A DNA stretch of 64,000 bases from Candidatus Obscuribacter sp. (GTDB lineage: Bacteria; Cyanobacteriota; Vampirovibrionia; Obscuribacterales; Obscuribacteraceae). Of this stretch, positions 35,557 through 44,511 are shown piece by piece. A model generated the notes under the pieces. That model was not told the DNA's origin and ran no database searches. It worked only from the letters and a program-made list of their open reading frames with translations. The stretch is from assembly GCA_021772135.1 (NCBI GenBank), contig JADYXQ010000122.1:1-64000 (forward strand), in the 5' to 3' direction. How positions within the stretch are numbered: the first letter of the stretch is position 1; each line of letters opens with the position of its first letter. The translations under genes were made by a program, and so were the position numbers.

Positions 35557-37029
35557 CTACCTAGTCAAGCGCTCCAGGCCGATTTTGTAATAGCGATAGA
35601 GGTAAGAAGGAGTGCCGCCCATTTCGCGTAATAGCATGGCACTGGGGCGCTTGTGCACCACTGTGGCGCTAAAAGGAGGCAGAGTGGGTTCGCTCAGCAT
35701 CAGGCCGGCCAAAAGTGGCCAGGCGATGCGATGACCCATATTGATAGTGACTAGGCCGGTGTCGTCAATCAGTTTGGCCCTACTGCTCCAGTCGCGACTG
35801 AGTTGTGGATTGGCTGAAAGCCAGGCCTGTACGTCCGGTGATTCTGCCGTACCAGATAAATTGCCGCTGTTTGGCCCGGCCAGTAAGCCACCAGATGCGC
35901 CACCACTAGCGGGCTTGTTGAGAAAAGTGGTTAGAGCAAATTGGGCCAAACTATTATTATTGTTACCGCTGTTTACGGCAGGCTGCGAACTGGCCAGTAA
36001 ATTGCCCACTTGATTTAGCAATTCACCTGATTTAGCACTGGTAGCCATATTGCGCAGATCACTGACATTGCGCGGCAGACGAGCGCCTGATGCCGGCGAG
36101 GCGATCTGCCTGATGGCGATGCCACCATCGGCGGGGCGACCTAATCTGGTTTGAGCATGCAACGCTTGCGACGTCAGCAGCGGTCCGTCATTGTCATTGG
36201 TAAGAATAAAAATGTTTTTGTAAGCGCACTTTTGCAGCTCTTCTTTGCGCTGCTCAGCGGTGTAATAATCGATGTCGGCACAAGAGAGAAAAATATTGCG
36301 AAAAGGTGGTTTGCCTGTTGAGGCTAAAGTTGGAGCAGCAGCCATGGCGTACCAGAAGGCCAGTCGCGAACCCATAGAATGGGCGACTAAATCAATACTG
36401 GAACCTTCACTTTTTTCGTTGTTCAAACGATTGACGAAGTCACGAAATGGCACCGCCGACCATTCTAAGCTTGCTTCGTCACCGCTGTAGTCGACTTTAC
36501 TGCCGGTGGATGGCCAGGAAAACAGAATGGGTAAAATCGGCTGCCCCGCCCGCTTTTCATATTCATCAGCCAGCTCGGCCAGTTCTCTGGCTGATTCGGC
36601 AAACGAAATATCGTAGCCGTGCACATAAATGCAGATCAGTCCGTGGAAGTTTTTTACCCGGTTATAGAAGTCGCTGTCAGATAGTTTAGATGGCTGACCC
36701 AGTTTGGCGCTTGTCCAGAAAGTGTCTCGCCTGGCCATTTCGCTTCGTAGCTGAGGCCAACTTTTGCTCTCGATAATAGAGTGAAAGTTGCCGCGATTAA
36801 ATGGTGCCACTCCATAGTCTAAAGAGCCCTGGCCTAAATCAAGGTGTCTGCCGCCGCCGTAAGCAGGCGCTGAGGCTGTGCCCTCGTTATCGCGGGTGGT
36901 GGCGTAAAAAATACCCAGTTCGCTGCCGTTGCTGAAAGCTTGCGCTAAAGTCGGCGCACAGGCAAAAGCCAGCGTTATGGACGACATTAAAAGGGCACAT
37001 GCAATTTTCAGGCCTGGTGCAAAGCTCAT
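35557..37029 (-). CDS. Exported alpha/beta hydrolase (DUF900-like)
   Basis: From ATG 37029 the protein has 490 residues. A signal peptide (residues about 1-29, ending LAQA) is followed by GIFYATTRDNE, the start typical of DUF900 hydrolases. The fold is alpha/beta hydrolase: oxyanion strand ICIYVHGYDISF and nucleophile elbow AHSMGS, with FSWPSTG between them. It probably hydrolyses an ester in the envelope. A longer start at 37080 would lie inside the recombinase gene. A TATAAT 6 nt before this ATG suggests a leaderless mRNA in addition to read-through from the xer gene. The C-terminal third is low-complexity and then a short folded part. Confidence 0.8.
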   Translation of the reverse strand: MSFAPGLKIACALLMSSITLAFACAPTLAQAFSNGSELGIFYATTRDNEGTASAPAYGGGRHLDLGQGSLDYGVAPFNRGNFHSIIESKSWPQLRSEMARRDTFWTSAKLGQPSKLSDSDFYNRVKNFHGLICIYVHGYDISFAESARELAELADEYEKRAGQPILPILFSWPSTGSKVDYSGDEASLEWSAVPFRDFVNRLNNEKSEGSSIDLVAHSMGSRLAFWYAMAAAPTLASTGKPPFRNIFLSCADIDYYTAEQRKEELQKCAYKNIFILTNDNDGPLLTSQALHAQTRLGRPADGGIAIRQIASPASGARLPRNVSDLRNMATSAKSGELLNQVGNLLASSQPAVNSGNNNNSLAQFALTTFLNKPASGGASGGLLAGPNSGNLSGTAESPDVQAWLSANPQLSRDWSSRAKLIDDTGLVTINMGHRIAWPLLAGLMLSEPTLPPFSATVVHKRPSAMLLREMGGTPSYLYRYYKIGLERLTR

Positions 37030-37035
37030 TAAGAG

Positions 37036-37041
37036 ATTATA
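37036..37041 (-). promoter_or_regulatory. TATAAT immediately upstream of the hydrolase start
   Basis: Perfect -10 hexamer on the minus strand at the very end of the xer gene. Transcription would begin at or next to ATG 37029, so the mRNA would have almost no leader. Confidence 0.4.
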
Positions 37042-38206
37042 GTGCAATGCCAAAATTAGTTTGCGCTTGAGCATAGGCACTTTTTAAGTGGGCGCGCGAT
37101 ACGTGGGTATAGAGCTGGGTGGTGACCAGATTAGAGTGTCCCAGGAGCTCTTGCACGGCCCGCAGGTCGGCGCCGTTTTCAAGCAGGTGGGTGGCAAAAC
37201 TATGGCGCAAGGTGTGAGGCGAAATCGACTTTATAATGCCGGCTCTTTGACTGAGCCTTTTGATAATTTGCCAGACCACCAGGCGCGACAGTCGCTCCCC
37301 TTGTTCATCTTTAAATAGAGGCTCGGCTTTGACGGCCCGAGACCGGCTTTTAGTGCTGACAGCAGTGCTCACCACTATTTTTCGTGGTCGTCCTCTTTTG
37401 GCTCTGGGCTTGACTCCTAATTTGGCCGCCCGGGCAGCCTCTTTCTGTTGGGCTTCAACTAATTTATTTTGCTGTTCGACCTGACGCGACGCTTCATCAC
37501 TACGATAAAGTGCCAACGCATTAATCGCCTGATTGCCCATTGGCACTATTCGTTCTTTAGAACCTTTGCCGAGACATTTGATTAAGCCATGGCCGACATT
37601 TAGATCCGATACATTCAGTCCAACCAATTCTGAGACGCGCAGGCCGCAACCATACATGAGCTCAAGCAGTGCTTTTTCTCTAGCTGTGCTGGTCACTGCA
37701 AAAAGCAATGAAATTTCGTCGGTGGTCAGTACTTGAGGTAACTTTTTTATCCTGTGTGGATTTTCAAAATGTTCCAGTGGGTCTCTAACGATAAAATGCA
37801 TGTCTTTAAGCCAGCTGAACCAGCCGCGCAGGCTAGCGAGCATACGAGTGACACTGGCTGGTTTTTGGCCTTTGGCCTTGAGCGATGACAAATACTGCAA
37901 AATTTCTCCCCGGCTGGGCACCGTCGCATTCGCCCCGGAGAAGTTGACGCTATTGAACCAGGTGACAAAGAATGTCAGGTCACGGCGATATGAAATCACG
38001 GTATTGAGCGAGAGACTGCGCTCAGCTTGAATGTGCTCCAGATATGGTGGCAGCAGGGCCGCCAGCGATTGCCGCTGCTGGACGCCCTGAGCTTGCGCAA
38101 CCAGGCTTGACGGCCCGGCCGAAGTGGAGGGCACAGCACTACGAGCGGTGACAAATTTAGGGCTGATGTGGGTCAGCCCTGCCATAGGATTATTCAATTG
38201 TGTCAT
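37037..38206 (-). CDS. XerC/XerD-type tyrosine recombinase with AT-hook insertion
   Basis: This 389-residue protein has a disordered N-terminal extension (1-45), a SAM-like core-binding domain (47-150) and a catalytic domain with all six key residues: Arg190 (GCGLRVSEL), Lys217 (GKGSKER), His331 and Arg334 (SPHTLRHSF), His357 (LLGHSNL) and nucleophile Tyr366. Xer enzymes resolve chromosome dimers at dif. Unusually, residues about 235-292, between the Lys beta-hairpin and the HxxR box, are a basic insertion containing KRGRPRK (270-276), an AT-hook motif. Ordinary Xer proteins are about 300 residues and lack it. The hydrolase gene follows 7 nt later; the AsmA-like gene lies upstream. Confidence 0.93.
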   Translation of the reverse strand: MTQLNNPMAGLTHISPKFVTARSAVPSTSAGPSSLVAQAQGVQQRQSLAALLPPYLEHIQAERSLSLNTVISYRRDLTFFVTWFNSVNFSGANATVPSRGEILQYLSSLKAKGQKPASVTRMLASLRGWFSWLKDMHFIVRDPLEHFENPHRIKKLPQVLTTDEISLLFAVTSTAREKALLELMYGCGLRVSELVGLNVSDLNVGHGLIKCLGKGSKERIVPMGNQAINALALYRSDEASRQVEQQNKLVEAQQKEAARAAKLGVKPRAKRGRPRKIVVSTAVSTKSRSRAVKAEPLFKDEQGERLSRLVVWQIIKRLSQRAGIIKSISPHTLRHSFATHLLENGADLRAVQELLGHSNLVTTQLYTHVSRAHLKSAYAQAQTNFGIAL

Positions 38207-38283
38207 TGCCTATATCATACACATATGCAAAATGTTGGCAAGGGCTTACATCGCCGGTGGTGGCGCACTTTTTTTATCAGCCG

Positions 38284-41200
38284 TTAAAGACCAGGAACAG
38301 GGTGAGCACTGGCTGCTTGTTTATTCGGCAACCACTTGAATGTTTTTTCGATTGATTTGGTTATCTGTTTGGCATCAGACATGTTCGACGCCGTGGTAAA
38401 GCTAAATGTGCGCGGCTTGTCTGAAGCGATGTCGCCTAAGAGCGGAAGAGAAGGCAGATTTTCCAGGCGACCGAAAGTGACGGCATTGAGCAATTTAGAT
38501 ATTGTCACCCGTCTTGAGAGGTCACCCATTACTCCTCCCAATCTAGATTTTGTTACCCGCGGAATGGTGCCGGCGATTTCTACATCGATAGTATTGGCTG
38601 CCAGATTAGCGTTACCGGCACCCCACATGCGTAAGTCGTCACCGCTGAAGCGAATTTCTTTGATATTGAGCATGCCTTGATAAATCGAATAACGGCCATT
38701 CAATTCATTGAATTCACCGGTTCTAACAGGCACAACACTCTGCATCAGATTATTGAAGTTAAAACCGAGAATGCCCTGTTGCAATAAATTTGCTTGAGTC
38801 AGTTTCGTTTGCAACTGGCCAAAGCGAGCGACAATGCCGTCTTTGATGGTAAACGCTCCGGTCCCTTCGAGGTTTTTTATGAATTCTTTGGGAGTGCCAC
38901 CACCTGATGCCGTCAGGTGCAGTTCACCGTCCATAGCACCGGTCAATTCGCCCGGTGTGCCCAGAAGCCTGTCTGAGACTTCTTCCATATGGACCTGGGT
39001 CATCTGAGCATTGAAGACCGTCAGCCTTTTTTCCAAATCTAGGTAGCCGTCCATTTTAAGCAAGCCACCTGCTACTCTGGCAGTGCCTTCTTTCATAGCC
39101 AGTCGCGGCGCCATCGCTTTACCGTCTTTGCTTTCCTGGCTCTCGATTTGCAAGAGGCCGCCCAGATCGTTGACGCTCAGTTTTTGCAGCCTGAGATGGT
39201 TGATATCGATGTGAGCGACAGAGACAGCGTAAGGGTCGTTTTTAGTGCTGTTGGTATTATCAGCGGAAATTGTGCCGCTCATGCCGAACAAATTGAAATC
39301 TGGAATGCTGATGCGATCGAGAGATATTTTTCCACTGAGCTTCGGATGGCGCACAGGGCCTTCCAGCGTAATGAAACCGTCAAGAGTGCCGCTCAAACTT
39401 TTGGTTTCTAAAGAAGGGTCGATTAAACCAACAAGTATTTTTACCGGCACCGGATTTGGTGAAAGCACGGTTAAGACCACCGGCTGATCAGGAGAACTCC
39501 AGTTCCAGTTGCCCTGCGCTTTGATGGCTGCTTCACCAAGCAGCAAATTGGTGCTGTGTAGCTCCATTCCGTCTTTGGTAACGCTAATGGAGCCGTCGAG
39601 ATTGAGCTCTTCACCGGCGGGTTGATTGACGGTCAAAATCGGAATGCTTAGTTTTAAGTGGTCGTCAGCGTCGGCATGAGCAGAAAAAATAACTTCGTTT
39701 GTCTTGGGGTTGCCTTCAATTTGTGCCCTCAGTTGCAGAGGGCCAGCGGACTGTATTTTCAACTGCCCGTTCATCATCGAGGAAGTTAACGCCGGCACCA
39801 GATCAAGAAATTCTTGAGTGGCGATGGTTGAACGTAATTCGGTCTTCCAGCTGGGATGATCTGATTTGTAGTTTTTGACATAACCATCGAGGTCGAAATG
39901 GGTCGAGCGCGCATAACCACTCATATCTTGAATTAAAAGCTCGTCGCCGGACGCTGCCAGAATGCCGGCAATACGCTCTAACGGCACCTCAAGGCTACTG
40001 ACTGTGGCGCCGACGCTGTAGCACCCAAGGACCCCTTCTAAATTGAAGTCTTTCTTGCCTTTGGGCATGACCACGACGTCGCCGTAAATTTTGCCGTGCA
40101 GATTTTTGATTTTATACGTGTTGAGTAGATTTTTATAGGCTAAACGCAGTGGCGTGGGCAGCACAGGCGAACTTAAGTAATAGTCGATGTCACCAATATC
40201 GATACCATCACTTTTGACGTGCACACGCTTGAGGGCGGCCACCGTAGACAGTGCTTCAATGCGCACACTGGTGGTCAGCCGCATGCCCCTGCTAAGGATA
40301 CCAACGTCTGTGAGAGTGACATTGTCATGTTCATAAAGAATATTGCCTGAAACCGCCCTAATAGGCCTGGTCAGACCCGGCGGACGGTAAGCGACATCCG
40401 CCGGCGAAGCGCTCATGTACACCTGCGGACCTTTTGGCTGTCCTGTCAGTTTAATGACCAGTTCTCGCACCTGACCGGTTAAATGTTGATCGGTAATGGC
40501 AGGAAACTTGAGTTCGAACAAATTCATGATCGTGCTCAAATTTTCAAAATTGACATTGGTGCCACGCAGGGCCAGGTCAATGGTAGTGCCGGGATTAAAG
40601 AGCCTGACGGCGCCACCAGTTAGAGTAAAGCGGCCCAGACTGCCGACTCTTCCTTGCACATCCTTGAACTTCAACGTGGTGCCGTTAATCAAAGCTTCGC
40701 CCGAGATGGCGTTTGCATTGAGGGTATGGTCGGCAGTGGCGAAGCCGCCATTGCTTAGATGGGCTACGATATTGGCTTCATTGCTGCGTTTGTTGCCTCT
40801 GACATTGCCTGAGGCACGCACCAGGCCGTCAACAAATAGAGTGCTTAAATTAGTACGCCTAATCCGCATGGCAATTTGCTTACGCGCTTTGGGGTCATTA
40901 AGTGCGGCTGCCCAGGCTTTTTTTAGTGAAAGTTTATCGGCATCGAAAGTGAGATTGTAAGAGTCTTTGAGCAGGTCGACTTCGCCAGATAGTTTAATTA
41001 CCGAACCAGGCACCGTAATTTGTCCGTCTTTAATTAAAAGTCTGCGCCCGGGCAAGGCTTCGAAAACCCCAGTGACCACTGAATGTGGACCAATACCGGC
41101 AATGGCTAAATATGGAGCGTAGCCGGGTGCCAGTTCGTGCACCAGCTCTTGGACCGGTAGACCTTCCGCTCTTAATTTGGAAAGCAGTTTTGATTGGCTC

Positions 41201-42393
41201 TCAGTGCCAGTTAGTTTTAGATCAAAAAATGCCTTGCCGCTCAAAGTTGCTGTTTTGATTACGTGAATCAGTTGCTCGGCTGGTTTAGCATTTTGTTTGA
41301 AGCCGGTTATATCAATGTGTTTAGTCAGGCTGGCGAGATCTGTCAGCTGGCTTTTGGCCGTGAGATTGTAGCTGGCTTTCTTTTCTTTCCAGTCGCGCAA
41401 TTCACCGTTCGATTTGATTTTTAGTGGACCCAGGCTCAAATCAAGATCTTTCCAGCCAATCAGGCCATCTGTCAGCTGCACGCTGCCTGCGGTACTTATA
41501 CCTTTGGTGTGCAGTTTGCCCATGTCTTTTGAGGCTACGACAAAATCGTTGATTTGAGTTTTCATGTCGGCAGCAAAACCATTGGCCAAACTGCCCACAA
41601 CATCGGCATTAAAATTGAGCATGCCCTGTACCGAAAGATTTTGACCACGGGGATCAAGTGTGTCTTTCAGTCTTTGGTTATCGGCCACAACGGCCAGAAA
41701 ACGTCGCAGGTCGTTGGCTTGAATATTGGTAGCGTTAATTTTGACCGTGTAATTGGTGTGCTCGAAACTTTTGTCGGTGGCGCGCCCGATTCCGTCTACG
41801 CGGACGAATCCGGGAATTTTTTCTTTATTGACCGTGTCGGTATTAAAAGAGAGAAACAGTGGGCTGTTTAAGCCGCGGGAAGGCCAGTTGAGTTTGAGGT
41901 CGACATTATTCAGAGTAAGAGATTCGGTGGCAATGGCCAGTTTACTGCGGTCAGTTAAATGCACTGTGCCCGAGTCGATTTCGATAAAATGCACATCAAT
42001 ATTAGGTTGAAGCAAATCTTCGAAATTCCAGGCCCCGGGTTTTAATTTCACCGCCCAGATTTCAGGGTGATCGATTTGCAGAAACTTGACAATCAATTTT
42101 CCTGATAAGAGTGGCGTGAAGGCCACACCGATATTGCTCGACTTGGCCAGAATGAAAGGATCGCCGTCAAGCTCATCGACTTTGAGCGAGCGAGTCAGCA
42201 CGGTGATGCCGTTTAAACCAAAATGCCATCTCAGGTGACCGAGTTTTATCGAGCGGTGCAAATTCTCGCCGATAGCCGCTTCTAATTTTGGTTTCATCCA
42301 GTCGATATTGATCATCAAGGCCAGGACAATAAGCACGGCAATGGAGAAAATCCAACCCATAAGAAAGCGCACAATCAACCAACGAGGGCGCAT
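38284..42393 (-). CDS. AsmA/YhdP-like giant envelope protein
   Basis: ATG 42393 has GAGG 5 nt upstream and gives 1369 residues; the frame opens at TTG 42441 without support. A single N-terminal membrane helix (about 8-30) precedes a very long beta-rich periplasmic region made of repeating strands. The start matches AsmA family proteins (LEAAIGENLHRSIKLGHLRW), and the C-terminus has the family pattern LEGTGAFTIKDGIVARFGQL followed by NELNGRYSIYQGMLNI. These bridge-like proteins carry phospholipid between inner and outer membranes, so the cell is probably diderm. It precedes the xer gene by 77 nt. Confidence 0.88.
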   Translation of the reverse strand: MRPRWLIVRFLMGWIFSIAVLIVLALMINIDWMKPKLEAAIGENLHRSIKLGHLRWHFGLNGITVLTRSLKVDELDGDPFILAKSSNIGVAFTPLLSGKLIVKFLQIDHPEIWAVKLKPGAWNFEDLLQPNIDVHFIEIDSGTVHLTDRSKLAIATESLTLNNVDLKLNWPSRGLNSPLFLSFNTDTVNKEKIPGFVRVDGIGRATDKSFEHTNYTVKINATNIQANDLRRFLAVVADNQRLKDTLDPRGQNLSVQGMLNFNADVVGSLANGFAADMKTQINDFVVASKDMGKLHTKGISTAGSVQLTDGLIGWKDLDLSLGPLKIKSNGELRDWKEKKASYNLTAKSQLTDLASLTKHIDITGFKQNAKPAEQLIHVIKTATLSGKAFFDLKLTGTESQSKLLSKLRAEGLPVQELVHELAPGYAPYLAIAGIGPHSVVTGVFEALPGRRLLIKDGQITVPGSVIKLSGEVDLLKDSYNLTFDADKLSLKKAWAAALNDPKARKQIAMRIRRTNLSTLFVDGLVRASGNVRGNKRSNEANIVAHLSNGGFATADHTLNANAISGEALINGTTLKFKDVQGRVGSLGRFTLTGGAVRLFNPGTTIDLALRGTNVNFENLSTIMNLFELKFPAITDQHLTGQVRELVIKLTGQPKGPQVYMSASPADVAYRPPGLTRPIRAVSGNILYEHDNVTLTDVGILSRGMRLTTSVRIEALSTVAALKRVHVKSDGIDIGDIDYYLSSPVLPTPLRLAYKNLLNTYKIKNLHGKIYGDVVVMPKGKKDFNLEGVLGCYSVGATVSSLEVPLERIAGILAASGDELLIQDMSGYARSTHFDLDGYVKNYKSDHPSWKTELRSTIATQEFLDLVPALTSSMMNGQLKIQSAGPLQLRAQIEGNPKTNEVIFSAHADADDHLKLSIPILTVNQPAGEELNLDGSISVTKDGMELHSTNLLLGEAAIKAQGNWNWSSPDQPVVLTVLSPNPVPVKILVGLIDPSLETKSLSGTLDGFITLEGPVRHPKLSGKISLDRISIPDFNLFGMSGTISADNTNSTKNDPYAVSVAHIDINHLRLQKLSVNDLGGLLQIESQESKDGKAMAPRLAMKEGTARVAGGLLKMDGYLDLEKRLTVFNAQMTQVHMEEVSDRLLGTPGELTGAMDGELHLTASGGGTPKEFIKNLEGTGAFTIKDGIVARFGQLQTKLTQANLLQQGILGFNFNNLMQSVVPVRTGEFNELNGRYSIYQGMLNIKEIRFSGDDLRMWGAGNANLAANTIDVEIAGTIPRVTKSRLGGVMGDLSRRVTISKLLNAVTFGRLENLPSLPLLGDIASDKPRTFSFTTASNMSDAKQITKSIEKTFKWLPNKQAASAHPVPGL

Positions 42394-42581
42394 CAGTGCC
42401 TCTTTGTTGATTTTTTCTTCTGATTGCCGCGTCTCGATCAACTATGCCTGCTTTTGCTCAAATTTCTTTCGTCATCTCTTGATAGATGCTAACTGCCAGA
42501 TGTTGCCGTAAGCTGTCTAAGATCACGGTGTTTGGCTTTGGCCAGATTAACTTAGTGGAATGGAAACGACGAGGACCGCTA

Positions 42582-43100
42582 GTGTCGGGAACGAGAACGA
42601 GAACGGGAGCAGAACGCATATATTCCAAACAGTGCAGCTTAAGGCTTGCCTTGCCTATTCTACTGGTCTGCATCACCTATTTTCATGGACTGGCTCCAGT
42701 CTCTGCAAGTTCCCCGGATCAGCAGGGTAGTCAAGAGGAGAGGGTGTTGAATCTGGCCTTGAAAAAGCTCAAGGGGCGAGACATCGAAGGGGCGATTAGC
42801 GCCCTGGAAACTTTAAACAGACTTTTTCCCGATAATGAAGATTATGCACTGCTCTATCGCATGGCCTTAAAAAGACAAGAAGCGCAACAATGGTACCGCT
42901 ATCAAGATTGGGCTGAGCAGAAAAATAAAGCAGATGCCGGCGGTAAAGCATTTACTCAGCTTTCACAAACTTTAAAGAAAGAGAGCAGAGAGCCCGGGCG
43001 CGTCAATGAATTGAAACGGGCCACCTGGTTAATTTTAGCGACGGGCAAATATCCGGCACCAGAACGCAAAGTACAAGTTGAATTAATTAGAGATGAATGA
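42582..43100 (+). CDS. Exported protein with TPR-like helices, 172 aa
   Basis: GTG 42582 has GAGG 7 nt upstream, which decides the start against an upstream ATG at 42486. The n-region TRTRTGAER is encoded by a short GAACG-type 6-nt repeat. A signal peptide core (LRLALPILLVCITYF) ends near SAS. The mature part is short and helical, with a TPR-like pair (LNLALKKLKGRDIEGAISALETLNRLFPDNEDYALLY region). No family is recognised. The stop is 4 nt before the histidine kinase start, so the two are co-transcribed and it may be an accessory to that sensor. Confidence 0.7.
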   Translation: MSGTRTRTGAERIYSKQCSLRLALPILLVCITYFHGLAPVSASSPDQQGSQEERVLNLALKKLKGRDIEGAISALETLNRLFPDNEDYALLYRMALKRQEAQQWYRYQDWAEQKNKADAGGKAFTQLSQTLKKESREPGRVNELKRATWLILATGKYPAPERKVQVELIRDE

Positions 43101-43104
43101 TTAG

Positions 43105-44502
43105 GTGGAAAGGAAAACCAGTTTAAAAACTCGCTTTATTCTTTTAATTTGTTTACCGCTGGCTATTCAGGCCCTTTCAGTAGCAATCGTGCTCGGCTGC
43201 CTGTCTCAAGTGGAAAATTTGGAAGTAATTCAGTTTGCTAAAAGCACAATGCCCCTGGTTGTCTGCGGCGCTCTTTTGCTCAATGCGGCAATGGTGGCAG
43301 TTTTAGGCCTGCAGCTATTCAAAACAATTAGCGATCGTTTTATGGTTTTGACTGACAACGTCGCTAGATTTCGCCTTCAGGAAAAATTGCATTATCTGCA
43401 AGAAGGTGATGACGAGCTGGCTGCTCTCGATCAATCATTTCATGAAATGGCTGCTGCCCTGGGGGAGTCCATTGCCAGAGAAAGAGACCTGATTGAAAGT
43501 GCCGCCACGATTATTTGCGCCATCGATGGTGAGTTTGTTATTCAGACAATTAATCCGGCGGGCGAAAAATTGCTTGGTTTTAAATCTCAACAACTGATGG
43601 GTAATTCGGTTTTAAATCTACTGGGCGCGCCAGAGCAAGAGTTGCTTCTGGAAACACTCTATCAAGTGCGTTATTCAGCTTCAGAATCGGTACTCGAGCT
43701 GCAGATGAAAACTGCCGGCAGCTCCTTTATCGATAGCTTCTGGATGATCAAATGGTCGAAAGAGAGCACCTGGATCTGTTTGATTCAAGATATATCTGAA
43801 CGCAAACTGGCGGAAAATATGCGTCAGCAAATCGTCAACATGGTCAGCCACGACATTCGTTCTCCACTTTCCACCATTAATTTGATTTTTGCCTCACTGC
43901 AAACCGGCGGCTATGGCCAGCTGAGCGAGAAAGCGATAGAACTTACTCAGAGCGGTGAGCGCGCTTGCGCCAAACTTTTAACTTTGACAGGTGACCTGCT
44001 CGCTTTAGACAAAATGGAATCGGGCATGTTATCGCTCGATTATGCCGAAGTCGACCTCGACGAGCTTTTCGCCGGCGTAGTGAGCATGATGAGTGCCGTG
44101 GCCGAAAAAGAAAAAGTGGTGCTCAAGCACCAGAAATGCTCATTGATTTTAATCGCTGATCGCGAACGCCTCGGTCAGATTTTTATTAATTTACTGGCCA
44201 ATGCCATCAAATTTTCCCACCCTGGCGGCTCGGTTTATTTGCACGCCACTCTGGTGCAGGCCAATATTGAAATTGTAGTCAAAGACCATGGAATAGGCAT
44301 TGAAGCTCACAATCTTCCTTTTATATTTGATCGTTATCGCCAGGTGCGCTCCGAAGAAACGAAGAAAAAAGGTGGCAGTGGTTTGGGTCTGGCCATTGCT
44401 AAAGCCCTGACCGAATTGCATGGCGGCACCATTAATTGCACAAGCGAATTTGGCCAGGGCACTTGCTTCTATGTTTCTTTACCGCAAAATCACATTGTCT
44501 AA
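43105..44502 (+). CDS. Membrane sensor histidine kinase (HAMP-PAS-HisKA-HATPase)
   Basis: This 465-residue kinase has two membrane helices (10-32 and 49-72) with a very short external loop, a HAMP-like region (to about 125), a PAS domain (130-235), the phosphoacceptor His249 in NMVSHDIRSPLS, and an ATPase domain with N box NLLANAIKFSH, G1 DHGIGI and G2 GGSGLGLAI. The short loop suggests it senses membrane or cytoplasmic signals. It begins at GTG 43105 and converges with a response regulator gene 9 nt away, which is its likely but unproven partner. Confidence 0.93.
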   Translation: MERKTSLKTRFILLICLPLAIQALSVAIVLGCLSQVENLEVIQFAKSTMPLVVCGALLLNAAMVAVLGLQLFKTISDRFMVLTDNVARFRLQEKLHYLQEGDDELAALDQSFHEMAAALGESIARERDLIESAATIICAIDGEFVIQTINPAGEKLLGFKSQQLMGNSVLNLLGAPEQELLLETLYQVRYSASESVLELQMKTAGSSFIDSFWMIKWSKESTWICLIQDISERKLAENMRQQIVNMVSHDIRSPLSTINLIFASLQTGGYGQLSEKAIELTQSGERACAKLLTLTGDLLALDKMESGMLSLDYAEVDLDELFAGVVSMMSAVAEKEKVVLKHQKCSLILIADRERLGQIFINLLANAIKFSHPGGSVYLHATLVQANIEIVVKDHGIGIEAHNLPFIFDRYRQVRSEETKKKGGSGLGLAIAKALTELHGGTINCTSEFGQGTCFYVSLPQNHIV

Positions 44503-44511
44503 GAGCTCAAC

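Noticed and set aside
35268..35564. 98-codon plus-strand gene in the intergenic region
   Set aside because: It has no ribosome binding site, no recognisable domain and overlaps the end of the hydrolase gene.
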